A DNA stretch of 37,835 bases. Origin: an uncultured Muribaculaceae bacterium. GTDB taxonomy: Bacteria; Bacteroidota; Bacteroidia; Bacteroidales; Muribaculaceae. Below the pieces are notes generated by a model. It was not told the origin of the DNA, did not search any database, and was given only the letters and a program-made list of their open reading frames with translations. Both the position numbers and the translations under genes were made by a program. Location: positions 1 to 37,835 of the forward strand of contig CAJUKU010000018.1 in NCBI GenBank assembly GCA_910587425.1. The letters are read 5' to 3'. Shown piece after piece: positions 1 through 8,300 of the stretch (within the stretch, counting starts at the first letter, position 1; each line of letters begins with the position of its first letter).

Positions 1-318
1 GCGCGGAGTGGGGGTGAGGGGTGGTGGCTGTCCCCACACGGTAGCCCGTCGCTGCGCTCGGTCTACGCGTGTGGGGTTAACCAAGTTGCGCATCTCCGAA
101 GCGCGGAGTGGGGGTGAGGGGTGACGACTGTCCCCCACACGGTAGCCCGTCGCTACGCTCGGTCTACACGTGTGGGGTTAACCGGGTTGCGCATCTCCGA
201 CGCGCGGAGGGGGTGTGAGGGGTGGCTATGTATCCACCGTTGCCGAGGCGTGGCTATATCTGTGGTGTTAAGTGGAGTGGGTGTCGTGTACCGATGATGC
301 TTGTCGGGGTGTGACTTT
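1..318. repeat. Left REP-like palindromic array beside the transposase gene
   Basis: Two near-identical units of about 100 bp (from 1 and from 101) and a decayed third (about 202-318). Each unit holds two hairpins. The long one has arms CCCCACACG (32-40) and CGTGTGGGG (68-76), extended inward by GTAG (41-44) and CTAC (63-66). The short one is built on GCGCATCTCCGAnGCGC (about 88-104 and 189-205), separated from the long one by TTAACC. The third unit keeps the flanks but has lost the long palindrome. The sequence between the long arms on this side (gtagcccgtcgctgcgctcg) differs from that on the right side of the transposase. No protein is supported here. The tetranucleotide GTAG at the foot of a hairpin recalls the guide sequence of known REP elements; that link is an inference. 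Confidence 0.85.
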
Positions 319-342
319 GCGCTTCGGAGATGCGCAACTTCC

Positions 343-789
343 TCAATCTGTGAGATCCTTGTCGAAGTACGTCAACCCGTACTCTTCCCCTATGCGCCGC
401 AGCTCTTCGGCAAAGTCAAGACGCTTGTGGTGCTCTTTCTGCTCCGCTATATATCGTTTCACCGGTTCAAGCTCTTTAATGGAGATTGTTGATGCATAGT
501 ACTCGCGTGCCCAACCGTTGAAGAATGGAAATTCTTGGTTCGCTTTGAGCCATGTGCTTGAATCACTCTTTATCATACGCATTATGTCGGATAATGCAGT
601 GTCTGGAGGTAAGTCGAAGAGCAGATGTATATGGTTTTCAATACCACCGATTCTGTGCAGAAAGCAGTTGTGGTTTTTGAGAATCCCCCAGATGTAATAG
701 TATAGGAGTTCTACTTTGCCGATAGGCAGAGTGTTTTTACGGTGTTTTGTGCAAAAAACCACATGATATAGCGCGACTACTTTACTCAT
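343..789 (-). CDS. IS200-like Y1 (HUH) transposase, RAYT-type
   Basis: A 148-residue protein of the Y1_Tnp family, single-strand endonucleases that cut and join DNA at hairpins. The HUH metal-binding motif is H53-I-H55 in ENHIHLLF, and the probable nucleophile is Y113 in a YIAEQKEHH motif, where the glutamine and histidines are typical of the family. The length is normal and all catalytic residues are present, so it may be active. I place the start at the ATG at 789; an upstream TTG at 798 lies inside the promoter's -7 box. No accessory TnpB gene is present. Its GC content is visibly lower than that of the genes to the right. The flanking arrays of palindromes suggest its substrate is these REP-like repeats (inference). 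Confidence 0.9.
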   Translation of the reverse strand: MSKVVALYHVVFCTKHRKNTLPIGKVELLYYYIWGILKNHNCFLHRIGGIENHIHLLFDLPPDTALSDIMRMIKSDSSTWLKANQEFPFFNGWAREYYASTISIKELEPVKRYIAEQKEHHKRLDFAEELRRIGEEYGLTYFDKDLTD

Positions 790-795
790 AATTGA

Positions 796-827
796 CAAAG
801 ATACGGTGTGTGGGGGATAATATCAAG
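796..827 (-). promoter_or_regulatory. Bacteroidota-type promoter of the transposase gene
   Basis: On the minus strand the -7 box TATCTTTG lies at 803-796, and CTTG, one base from the TTTG consensus, lies at 827-824, giving a 20-nt spacer. Only six bases separate the -7 box from the ATG at 789, so the transcript is expected to be leaderless or nearly so. Confidence 0.7.
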
Positions 828-864
828 CAATCGGGCGTTTTTTTGTTGCGCATCTCCGAAGCGC

Positions 865-1166
865 CAGCGATGATGGAGGTCTATACATCCCCACACGGAC
901 ATGTCGCGCTGCGCGCTCCCTGCCTCGTGTGGGGTTAACCAAGTTGCGCATCTCCGATGCGCGGGGTGGGGGTGAGGCGGTGGCTATGCCCCCACACGGA
1001 CATGTCGTGCTGAGCGCTCCCTGTCTCGTGTGGGGTTAACCAAGTTGCGCATCTCCGATGCGCGGGGTGAGGTGAGAGGGGTGGCATCTGTCCCCACACG
1101 GACATGTCGCGCTGTGCGCTCCCTGTCTCGTGTGGGGTTAACCAAGTTGCGCATCTCCGACGCGCG
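865..1166. repeat. Right REP-like palindromic array
   Basis: Three units of about 100 bp, with long palindromes at 889-934, 990-1035 and 1092-1137 (arms CCCCACACG and CGTGTGGGG), each followed by TTAACCAAGTTGCGCATCTCCGA. At 948-964 and 1049-1065 the short element is a perfect hairpin, GCGCATC-TCC-GATGCGC. All three share a loop beginning gacatgtcg, which is different from the left array although the arms and the short hairpin are the same. The region is otherwise without genes. Confidence 0.85.
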
Positions 1167-1179
1167 GAGTGAGGCTGAA

Positions 1180-1209
1180 CGGAGGTAGGCTGCGCCATAC
1201 CTCCGCCCC
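1180..1209. repeat. Second REP-like family, internally deleted copy
   Basis: Arms CGGAGGTA and TACCTCCG flank a shortened centre (ggctgcgcca). Full 48-bp copies of the same element occur at 20475, 20936 and 21031; this one lacks about 11 central bases. It lies between the first repeat array and the 3' end of yifB, about 37 bp past the yifB stop codon. Confidence 0.75.
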
Positions 1210-1246
1210 CGCAAGCGCCGCCTCTACCTCCGCCGCTGCAGGGGGA

Positions 1247-2788
1247 TCAGGGGGCGCCCCAGGTGGAGCGGTCGAGGGTGCGGTAGCCGACGGCTTCGTG
1301 CATGTGGTGGGGGAGGATGTCGGCGGAGTGGTCGAGGTCGGCGATGGTGCGTGCCACCTTGAGGATGCGTGTGTAGGCGCGTGCGCTCATGTCGAGGCGC
1401 AGCATGGTGTCGCGGAGTATCGCCATAGCCTTTTCGGTGGGTCGGGCGTAAGTGTTGAGGAGGCGGGTGGACATCTGGGCGTTGCAGTGCACTCCCGGCT
1501 CGCCGGCAAACCGCTCTGCCTGGAGCGCGCGGGCTTCCATGACGCGGCGGCGTATGTCGGCACTCGGCTCGCCTGGGGGTGTCGAGGCGATCTCGTCGAA
1601 CGGCACGGGGAGTATCTCCACCTGCAGGTCTATGCGGTCGAGCAGCGGCCCGGAGATGCGGTTGAGGTATTTCTGCACGGCTCCGCCCTGACAGACGCAT
1701 GGTCGGGTGGGGTGGTTGTAGTAGCCGCAGGGGCAGGGGTTCATGCTCGCCACGAGCATGAATCCGGCGGGGTACTCTATGGCGTAGCGTGCGCGTGCTA
1801 TGCTGATCGAGCGGTCTTCGAGCGGCTGGCGCATGACCTCGAGCACGGCGCGCGAGAACTCGGGGAACTCGTCGAGGAAAAGCACGCCGTTGTGGGCGAG
1901 CGAGATCTCTCCGGGCATGGGGTTGGCACCGCCGCCTACGAGCGCCACAGGGGATATGGTGTGGTGCGGGGCGCGGAACGGACGGCGTGTGAGCAGCCGT
2001 GAACCCCCTTTGAGGCGTCCGGCTACGGAGTGTATCTTTGTGGTCTCGAGCGCTTCGGCGAGCGTCAGCGGCGGCAATATCGACGGGAGCCGCTTAGCCA
2101 TCATCGATTTTCCAGAGCCGGGAGGTCCGACGAGCAGTATATTGTGACCGCCGGCGCATGCCACCTCAAAGGCGCGCTTCACGTTCTCCTGCCCTTTCAC
2201 TTCGGAGAAATCGACGTCGAACGTCTGCTGTGCGGCGGCAAATTCGGCGCGTGTGTCGACGACGGTAGGTTCTATAGGCGCTGTGCCCTGAAGAAACCCG
2301 ATCACCTGGGTGAGGCTCGATGCGCCGTAAACGTTGAGATTATTGACCACGGCAGCCTCCGTGGCGTTGCGCTCAGGCACTATCATCCCCTCGAATCCCA
2401 TCTTGCGCGCCTGTATAGCCATGGGGAGCACTCCGCCGATGGGGAGGAGCGTGCCGTCGAGCGAAAGCTCGCCCATGATCATGAGCGAGGGGAGACGGTC
2501 GGCGGGCAGTTTTCCGTCGGCGGCGAGGGCGCTGACGGCTATCGGCAGGTCGTAGGCTGCTCCCTCCTTGCGCACGTCGGCGGGGCTGAGGTTGATCATC
2601 ACCGAACGGCGGGGGAAGTCCACACCACTCTGGTGCATCGCCGCCATGACGCGCTGATAGCTCTCCTTGACGGCTGTGTCGGGTAGTCCGACCATGCAAA
2701 ATGAGAAACCGCGTTCGACGACGGTCTCTATTGTCACTATTATTGCGTCGATGCCCTGCAGGGCTGCTCCGTAGGTCTTGACGAGCAT
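1247..2788 (-). CDS. YifB/ComM family AAA+ ATPase (Mg-chelatase-like)
   Basis: A 513-residue protein of usual family length. The N-terminal domain (about 1-170) is the Lon-protease-like fold found in YifB/ComM. The Mg-chelatase-type AAA+ core begins near 190, with Walker A GPPGSGKS at 221-228 and a Walker B motif VLFLDEF followed by an arginine-rich sensor region. The C-terminal helical domain carries an ARAYTRILKVARTIADL segment. ComM of Vibrio and Haemophilus is a hexameric branch-migration helicase that helps integrate transforming DNA; in Bacteroidota the role has to be inferred. It is the last gene of the long minus-strand run, 53 bp behind the lipoprotein gene, and is followed by palindromic repeats that may protect the transcript end. 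Confidence 0.93.
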   Translation of the reverse strand: MLVKTYGAALQGIDAIIVTIETVVERGFSFCMVGLPDTAVKESYQRVMAAMHQSGVDFPRRSVMINLSPADVRKEGAAYDLPIAVSALAADGKLPADRLPSLMIMGELSLDGTLLPIGGVLPMAIQARKMGFEGMIVPERNATEAAVVNNLNVYGASSLTQVIGFLQGTAPIEPTVVDTRAEFAAAQQTFDVDFSEVKGQENVKRAFEVACAGGHNILLVGPPGSGKSMMAKRLPSILPPLTLAEALETTKIHSVAGRLKGGSRLLTRRPFRAPHHTISPVALVGGGANPMPGEISLAHNGVLFLDEFPEFSRAVLEVMRQPLEDRSISIARARYAIEYPAGFMLVASMNPCPCGYYNHPTRPCVCQGGAVQKYLNRISGPLLDRIDLQVEILPVPFDEIASTPPGEPSADIRRRVMEARALQAERFAGEPGVHCNAQMSTRLLNTYARPTEKAMAILRDTMLRLDMSARAYTRILKVARTIADLDHSADILPHHMHEAVGYRTLDRSTWGAP

Positions 2789-2841
2789 AGCTGTTCAGAT
2801 AATTGGTGAGTGATAATGAGGGGAGGAGGAGAGAGTGTGTG

Positions 2842-3861
2842 TCAGGGCTTCAGCCGTGAACGGATCAGGTTGTCGGCGTGGCTGACGGATGATCCTCGGT
2901 AGAGCTGATCGCCGAGGCTGTCGGCAACGATGAAGAATGGCACGCGGCTGACGGCGAGCTTGCGCAACAGGGGTGCCGACACAGATCCGGGCGCCCATAC
3001 GCGCTGCCATTCGGCTTCGGGGGTGGTGGCGAGCGTCCGGCGCCATTCGGCGCTGTCGAGGGCGAGCGACACCTCGATGATGCGGCACCGGCGGGCGGGG
3101 AAGGAGTCGGCGAGCGCCTGGAGGCGTGGAATTATGCTGTCGCGGGCGGTGCGGTCGTCGTCGGTGAAAGCGAAGAGGCTGAGTGTCTGCCGCTGCGCCA
3201 CGTAGCGGTATGTGGTGTCGCGGCTTTCGTAGAACGACATCGGTGCAAGCCGCTGGCGTGCATCGAGCGAGATCTGTGTGGTTACGGTCGACATGAAATT
3301 CTGCAGCACGGCTGGCTGACGCGCTTCGGGCGCGAGGAGCGACATGATGGAGTCGAGCTGTAGCTCATGTCCGCGGGTGCGGAAGCAGGTGACTATAAGT
3401 GCTGCCGATGCCACGCGTTTCGGATTTGCCTTGACGTAAGCCGCCACGGCGCTGTTTACGGCGGCATCGTCGCCGGAGCGGAGCAGTGAGGCGTTTTCAG
3501 CCGTGAAGCGTGCGAGCAGTTCCGTAGCCTGGTTGCCCGACGCTTTCCAGACGGTGCTGTCGGGGTTGACGGTGCAGCTGATATTGTCGCCGTTCTCGAC
3601 CACAAGCGTGGCGAGAGGTGCGTTTCCGGCTACCGACAGATAGGCGAGCGCAGGGCGGGGTGCGGTGCCGGTGAGCGAGAATTTGCCGTCGGAAGCGGCG
3701 GCTGTGAGGCGCTTGGCGGCGCCGTCGGTGAAGTAGAGCAGCTCGACGGTCTGCGCGCCTCCACCCTCGATCTGCCCTTCGACGGTGAATGAATCCTTGT
3801 CGGCGCAGGCGGCGGCAATAAATGCCGCGGCTATGGAAAGCAGGTAGGCGAGACGTTTCAT
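2842..3861 (-). CDS. Lipoprotein with DUF4369-like and degenerate thioredoxin-like domains
   Basis: A 339-residue secreted protein. A signal peptide of about 18 residues ends in a lipobox with C19 (AAAC), so it is predicted to be lipidated. Residues about 24-115 resemble the DUF4369 domain common in Bacteroidales thiol-disulfide lipoproteins. The C-terminal part has a thioredoxin-like pattern, including RVPFFIVAD with the cis-proline position. Where a redox protein would have WCxxC, this one has FTDDDR, so it probably cannot do disulfide exchange. Only one base separates the LD-carboxypeptidase stop from its ATG, so the two are cotranscribed. A structural or sensing role in the envelope is likelier than oxidoreductase activity (inference). 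Confidence 0.7.
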   Translation of the reverse strand: MKRLAYLLSIAAAFIAAACADKDSFTVEGQIEGGGAQTVELLYFTDGAAKRLTAAASDGKFSLTGTAPRPALAYLSVAGNAPLATLVVENGDNISCTVNPDSTVWKASGNQATELLARFTAENASLLRSGDDAAVNSAVAAYVKANPKRVASAALIVTCFRTRGHELQLDSIMSLLAPEARQPAVLQNFMSTVTTQISLDARQRLAPMSFYESRDTTYRYVAQRQTLSLFAFTDDDRTARDSIIPRLQALADSFPARRCRIIEVSLALDSAEWRRTLATTPEAEWQRVWAPGSVSAPLLRKLAVSRVPFFIVADSLGDQLYRGSSVSHADNLIRSRLKP

Positions 3862-3862
3862 G

Positions 3863-4795
3863 TCAGTGGAATTTTATGGTTGTTGCATCAGGGGCAACGG
3901 TGAGGGTCACCGTGGCTCCGGCGATCATGGGGAGATTGTGGTCAACGTGACCTACCGGCACCCCGAAAGCTACGGGGTAGGAATAACCGGCAACCATCGA
4001 GCGGATCATATCGTCCATGCTGTTGCCGTCGACATCGGGGCTGTATTCGGTGAATGCCCCCACGATCAGACCTCCGAGCGATCCAAGCACGCCGCTCAGG
4101 CGGAGCTGATGGAGTATGCGCTCGGTCTTGTAGATCGGCTCGGCGATATCCTCGATGAAGAGTATGGTGCCGGGGCGTATCACGTCGAATGGTGTGGAGA
4201 TAAGTCCGGCGATCACGGCGAGGTTTCCGCCTGTGAGCTGCCCGGTGACGCTGCCGCAGCGGTTGAGCGGCGAAGGGGGTATGCTGTAGCTGAACTGGCG
4301 TCCGCGGAGTATGTCGAAAAGAGCCTGTGCGTCATCGTCGGCACCGTCGAATGTTGCGAGATGCTTAGCCATCGGGGCGTGTATGCTGGCTATGCCGTTG
4401 GTGGTCATGAGCGCGTGGAGTGCGGAAATGTCGCTGTAGCCTATGATCCATTTGGGATTTTCGCGCAGCGGGAGGGCGTTGAGGCGGTCGAGCAGGTGTA
4501 CGGCGCCATATCCTCCGCGTGCGCAAAGGATAGCCTTTACCTCCGGATCGAGCAGGGCTGCGCTGAGATCGGCGTAGCGTTCGTCGGGGGTGCCGGCGTA
4601 GGTGCGGAATTTCCCCTTGGCGTGTGGATAGACACGCACACGCCATCCCTGCTTCTGTAGCACGTCGACCGCCGAATCCACGAACTCGGGCTTTATGGTG
4701 CCGGATGGTGAGACGATTGCTATGAGGTCGCCCGGTTGCAGCGGTGCGGGTGTCAGGAGCGGCAAACGCTCCGGTGTCTGTTCTGTCTCGTTCAT
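3863..4795 (-). CDS. Muramoyltetrapeptide (LD-)carboxypeptidase, peptidase S66
   Basis: A 310-residue enzyme of the LdcA family, which removes the terminal D-Ala from tetrapeptides released during peptidoglycan turnover. The Ser-Glu-His triad is readable: S121 in GYSD, E215 in FIEDIAEP and H283 in VGHVDHNLP. The conserved GDLIAIVSPSG near residue 22 and CARGGYG near 91 are also present. There is no signal peptide, in line with a cytoplasmic recycling role. It lies 7 bp after the radical SAM gene and one base before the lipoprotein gene, within the same transcription unit. Confidence 0.93.
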   Translation of the reverse strand: MNETEQTPERLPLLTPAPLQPGDLIAIVSPSGTIKPEFVDSAVDVLQKQGWRVRVYPHAKGKFRTYAGTPDERYADLSAALLDPEVKAILCARGGYGAVHLLDRLNALPLRENPKWIIGYSDISALHALMTTNGIASIHAPMAKHLATFDGADDDAQALFDILRGRQFSYSIPPSPLNRCGSVTGQLTGGNLAVIAGLISTPFDVIRPGTILFIEDIAEPIYKTERILHQLRLSGVLGSLGGLIVGAFTEYSPDVDGNSMDDMIRSMVAGYSYPVAFGVPVGHVDHNLPMIAGATVTLTVAPDATTIKFH

Positions 4796-4802
4796 GGCTC
4801 TG

Positions 4803-5579
4803 TCAGCTTACGGTTACGTTGATGCCCTCGGCGCGTATTTTTGCGGCGATCTGCTCAAGCTCCTCGCGGGGCACCTTGACGAGCGCCTGCTCCGGAGTGC
4901 GGCGGTCGATGGAGTAGAGCATCACCTGCCGTGGGTGTATGGTGCGGTATGCGCGGATCAGGGCGTCGATCTCTTCAGGGGTGGTGTTGTCGATCGGCTT
5001 ACCGTCGTGGCTGCCACGTAGCATCATGGTCTGTATGATCGCGTTGCCGGCGAATGCCGCGAGCTGGTCTATGACTCCCTCGGAGGTAAACGCCGGGCTG
5101 TTCGGGCGGTCGATCATGCGCATGGTCGGTGTTATCGCCGAGTCGAGTTTGAGAATATTGTTGTCGACGCGGCGCAGTGCGCGTGCCACCGCCGGATCGG
5201 TGATGCGCGTGGAGTTGCTGAGCACGCTGATCTTCACCTCGGGATAGTATTTGTCGCGGAGCATGATGGTATCGTCAATCACGCCCTCGAAGTCGGGGTG
5301 CAGCGTTGGCTCGCCGTTGCCGGAGAAGGTTATTACGTCGAGAGACGCCCCCTCCTCCTTCATCTGCCGCAGCCTCGCCTCCAGGCGTTCGCGCACCTGC
5401 TCTCGCGTGGGCATTCCGGTCTTGCCGGGTCCCTGTGCGTTGAATCCCGCCTCGCAGTAGAGGCAGTCGAACGAGCATATTTTGCCGTCGGTGGGTGTGA
5501 GGTTGACACCGAGCGATGTGCCGAGGCGGCGGCTGTGGATAGGTCCGAATATCGTTTCGTGGAACAGTACGGTCTGCAT
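4803..5579 (-). CDS. Radical SAM protein, COG0731-like
   Basis: A 258-residue radical SAM enzyme. The 4Fe-4S cluster cysteines are C35, C39 and C42 in CSFDCLYC, followed by FSGNGEPTLHPDF, a typical SAM-contact motif. The N-terminal pattern (GPIHSRRLGTSLGVNL) matches the COG0731 group, related to archaeal wyosine synthase; the substrate in Bacteroidales is not known to me. The start is the ATG at 5579, which overlaps the TGA stop of the glycosyltransferase gene (TGATG). A longer reading to 5696 would run 117 bases into that gene and lacks family-like sequence. The overlap suggests translational coupling. Confidence 0.88.
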   Translation of the reverse strand: MQTVLFHETIFGPIHSRRLGTSLGVNLTPTDGKICSFDCLYCEAGFNAQGPGKTGMPTREQVRERLEARLRQMKEEGASLDVITFSGNGEPTLHPDFEGVIDDTIMLRDKYYPEVKISVLSNSTRITDPAVARALRRVDNNILKLDSAITPTMRMIDRPNSPAFTSEGVIDQLAAFAGNAIIQTMMLRGSHDGKPIDNTTPEEIDALIRAYRTIHPRQVMLYSIDRRTPEQALVKVPREELEQIAAKIRAEGINVTVS

Positions 5580-6841
5580 CAGGATAGCATTTTTTTGAAC
5601 AATTGTATGTAGCGCAGGGCGATCTTGCGTGATCCGAAGCGGTCGGTGACACTCTGCTGCAGCGCCTTTCGGTCGACCTCCCGGCGGAGTGCCCACATTA
5701 TACCCTCGGCAAGATCCACGGAGTCGAGCGGACGGGCTATGTAGCCATCCTTCATGTGGGTGATGATATCAGCCTGTCCGCCCTTGCCGAACGACACCGG
5801 CAGACAACCTGACGCCTGCCCCTCGATGAGGGTGCTTGGCAGAGTCTCGTAGAGCGAGGATGATATGACGACTTTTGCGCCGCCGTAGAGAGCGCGCACA
5901 ACGCGCGGGTCGTTGACTCGTCCGACCCATACGTGAGGGAAGCGCAGCTCGTCGAGAATCTCTGGATTGCGCATTGCGCCGAAGAACACCGCCTGGCTGT
6001 TGCGGGCGGCTACGGGGTAGTTGTCGAATATGTGGTTGAGCGCCTCAACGGCATAGCTGAAGCCCTTTATCGGGTCGTCGAGACGCGCGGCACCCATCAA
6101 TATGAGCGATTTTGTGGGATCGATGCCATAGCTGTCGAGCTGATAGACTTTCTCGGTGAAAAATGAGCCTACCGGGAAGGCATTGTGGATCACCTCTACG
6201 TCGGCACTGCGCATCAGTGAGCTTTCGGCACACCGCTGAGCGAGCCAGTTGCTGACGGCGACAAACTTGAGCGGTATGCGTGAATAAAGCTCTTTCTTGC
6301 GGCGCCAAACGGTGTGCGAGAGGTCGTTGGGGCGCGACGAGTGCAGGAACGGGCAGCATCCGCACTCGTCACGGTAGCGGGTGCAGTTGTGGGCGTGGTG
6401 GCAGATGCCGGTGAGGCACCACATGTCGTGCATTGTCCACACAACAGGCTTTTTCTGCGCGAGGCGGCGTATGTCGGAGAGCGACATCATGCCCTGGTTG
6501 ATCCATGAGAGCACCACCACGTCCGATTCGCGCACCCACGGGTGGCGGTCGATCGCATATCCGGTATTGGCGATTGATACTTTGAAGAGATCGTCGCGGT
6601 TGAAGCCGTTGGCAAGCATGATCCGTGCGCGTTCAGCCATGAACTTGATTCCGCGTATGCTTCGTGAGCCCACCACCGCCACGGCGGGGTCGGATGAGAT
6701 TTTGGTGAACACGAGCATACGTGTGCGCACCCCCTCATGGGCGAGCGCCTGCATGAGGCGGTAGGTCACTACGGCTGCTCCGCCAAGCAGATCGCTGTGG
6801 CAGACGAGTGTTACGGTCAGCTGTTTGTTTCGCTCAGTCAT
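5579..6841 (-). CDS. Glycosyltransferase family 4 protein
   Basis: A 420-residue GT-B enzyme that transfers a sugar from a nucleotide donor. The N-terminal acceptor half starts with a Rossmann strand (LTVTLVCHSDLLGGAAVV). The C-terminal donor half has the GT4 signature E332-x7-E340 in YETLPSTLIEG. A cysteine-rich segment (about 142-163, WCLTGICHH through CGCCP) looks like a metal-binding insert seen in some Bacteroidales glycosyltransferases. With a flippase four kilobases upstream in the same run, it probably acts in surface polysaccharide or glycolipid assembly. The acceptor and sugar cannot be inferred. Confidence 0.88.
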   Translation of the reverse strand: MTERNKQLTVTLVCHSDLLGGAAVVTYRLMQALAHEGVRTRMLVFTKISSDPAVAVVGSRSIRGIKFMAERARIMLANGFNRDDLFKVSIANTGYAIDRHPWVRESDVVVLSWINQGMMSLSDIRRLAQKKPVVWTMHDMWCLTGICHHAHNCTRYRDECGCCPFLHSSRPNDLSHTVWRRKKELYSRIPLKFVAVSNWLAQRCAESSLMRSADVEVIHNAFPVGSFFTEKVYQLDSYGIDPTKSLILMGAARLDDPIKGFSYAVEALNHIFDNYPVAARNSQAVFFGAMRNPEILDELRFPHVWVGRVNDPRVVRALYGGAKVVISSSLYETLPSTLIEGQASGCLPVSFGKGGQADIITHMKDGYIARPLDSVDLAEGIMWALRREVDRKALQQSVTDRFGSRKIALRYIQLFKKMLS

Positions 6842-6854
6842 AGGGGTCTGTGGA

Positions 6855-8273
6855 TTATTCTGTCGAGGCGGATGTGGTGACTTGCTTTTTATTCTGTTGT
6901 GCCGCCGGTTTATCGAGCAGCGATGCGCTTACCTCCACTATGCGCACGTCGGGTAGTTTTAGGCGTGCCGAAAGATACTCGCGGAACTTATCTATCTGCG
7001 CTTTGGACATAGGCGAGGAGTAGCGCACGAGCGCCACACTTACAGTGTCGAGACTCTCGTCCTGCGTCACGCGGGCGAACACCGGCTCCGTGACTGCGAT
7101 ATCCTCGATCTGCGGGAACAGTACCTTAAGCTCCGGCGCGATGGTCTTGCCGATGGCGCGTGCACTCTCCCCCTGACGGGTGAGACGGCGCAGCGAGTCT
7201 ATCTCCTCCTGCTGGCGGGTGATGGTGGACTGCGTGAGGCGAAAGATATCGTCGGCTGACTGCGTCATGTCGGTGCGCGATGATTCATCGCCCTGCACGA
7301 TTATAAGTTTTGTGCCGGCGAGTCCGTAGAAACCGAGCCGCGACGACAGTGCCATATTGAGTGAGTCGGCGGGAAGTATCTTGCCTATCAGCGCTATGCG
7401 GATGTAATGCTGACCGTCCTTTGTGTATGCATCCTTGCTGAGCACCTGGGTAGCCGGGAAATTACACTCCTCGGTCACGAACCGGTTGGCGTTCATGTTG
7501 AACTTGTTGGAGCGGAGCATGTTGTAGGTGAGCCAGATGCTCGGAAGCATTGTGAGTATCGCAAGCCCGTAGACGATGCGGCGCACACGGCGCGCGCGCT
7601 GGTTGTCGACCGTGTCGGCACCCTTGTATTTCAGCAGCTTGACGCCTATGAATGTGGCGAAAGCTATGTAGATTGAGTTGATTATGAAGAGGTAGGTGGC
7701 GCCGAGGAAATAGTGCAGCTGCCAGGTGGCGAGTCCGTATCCGGCGGTGCACAGCGGAGGCATGAGCGCTGTGGCTATAGCCACGCCCGGTATGACGTTG
7801 CCCTTGCTCCTCGATCCGAGTCCGATTATGCCTGCCGTTCCGCCGAAGAATCCTATGAGCACGTCGTAGATTGTGGGCGATGTGCGGGCGAGGAGCTCGC
7901 TGTGCCCCTCGTTGACGGGTGATATGAGGAAGTAGAGCATCGAGGCGAGCATGGAGAACCCTGCCGCCATGACGAGGTTGCGGACGCATCGCTTGATAAG
8001 TTCGAAATCATGCACGCCTACTCCGAGCCCGATGCCGATGATCGGTCCCATGAGCGGGGAGATGAGCATGGCACCTATGATGACAGCCGTGGAGTTAGTG
8101 TTCAGTCCGAGCGATGCGATGAATATCGCGACTATGAGGATGAGTATGTTTGTGCCGCGGAATGACACTCCGTCGCGTATCGCAGCCTCTGCCTCAGCCT
8201 GCGGCACGAGGTCGTCGAGGGTGAAGAAGTTGACGAAGAAATCAGTGAGTCGGTTTGTGAATTTTACGTTCAT
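6855..8273 (-). CDS. DUF389 family membrane protein
   Basis: A 472-residue inner-membrane protein. Residues about 45-200 make the DUF389 core, with several hydrophobic helices and a conserved NTNSTAVIIGAMLISPLMGPI segment; a further pair of helices ends near 260. The C-terminal 200 residues are soluble, with a coiled-coil-prone stretch around 345-365 (RQQEEIDSLRRL). The family's function is not established. The 13-bp spacing to the glycosyltransferase gene and 27 bp to the flippase gene point to one transcript. Confidence 0.88.
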   Translation of the reverse strand: MNVKFTNRLTDFFVNFFTLDDLVPQAEAEAAIRDGVSFRGTNILILIVAIFIASLGLNTNSTAVIIGAMLISPLMGPIIGIGLGVGVHDFELIKRCVRNLVMAAGFSMLASMLYFLISPVNEGHSELLARTSPTIYDVLIGFFGGTAGIIGLGSRSKGNVIPGVAIATALMPPLCTAGYGLATWQLHYFLGATYLFIINSIYIAFATFIGVKLLKYKGADTVDNQRARRVRRIVYGLAILTMLPSIWLTYNMLRSNKFNMNANRFVTEECNFPATQVLSKDAYTKDGQHYIRIALIGKILPADSLNMALSSRLGFYGLAGTKLIIVQGDESSRTDMTQSADDIFRLTQSTITRQQEEIDSLRRLTRQGESARAIGKTIAPELKVLFPQIEDIAVTEPVFARVTQDESLDTVSVALVRYSSPMSKAQIDKFREYLSARLKLPDVRIVEVSASLLDKPAAQQNKKQVTTSASTE

Positions 8274-8300
8274 AGTGTGCGTTATGCGTGTGACTGCATT

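Larger units (their letters stand above)
319..864 (-). mobile_element. IS200-like/RAYT unit bounded by inverted 20-bp REP half-sites
   Basis: The transposase gene is bracketed by a perfect 20-bp inverted repeat: gcgcttcggagatgcgcaac at 319-338 and its reverse complement gttgcgcatctccgaagcgc at 845-864. The left copy starts four bases past the stop codon; the right copy lies upstream of the promoter. The same 20-mer, with one variable base, recurs in every unit of the flanking arrays, so the gene sits inside a head-to-head arrangement of its own repeat. This matches the layout of REP-associated tyrosine transposases (RAYTs), which are single-copy Y1 genes between REP sequences, better than that of a classical insertion sequence. 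No target-site duplication can be judged. Confidence 0.65.

Noticed and set aside
1..1166. CRISPR array
   Set aside because: The period is about 100 bp and almost the whole unit repeats, with no unique spacers of regular length and no cas genes. The units are palindromic REP-like elements.
1169..2002. Long plus-strand ORF of 277 codons
   Set aside because: It is antisense to yifB in GC-rich DNA; the minus-strand product has clear AAA+ motifs. The same holds for the other long antisense frames, such as 18594-19868 opposite the capsid gene.
4803..5696. Longer radical SAM protein starting at 5696
   Set aside because: The extra 39 residues lie inside the glycosyltransferase gene; the ATG at 5579 overlaps that gene's stop and begins the family-like sequence.
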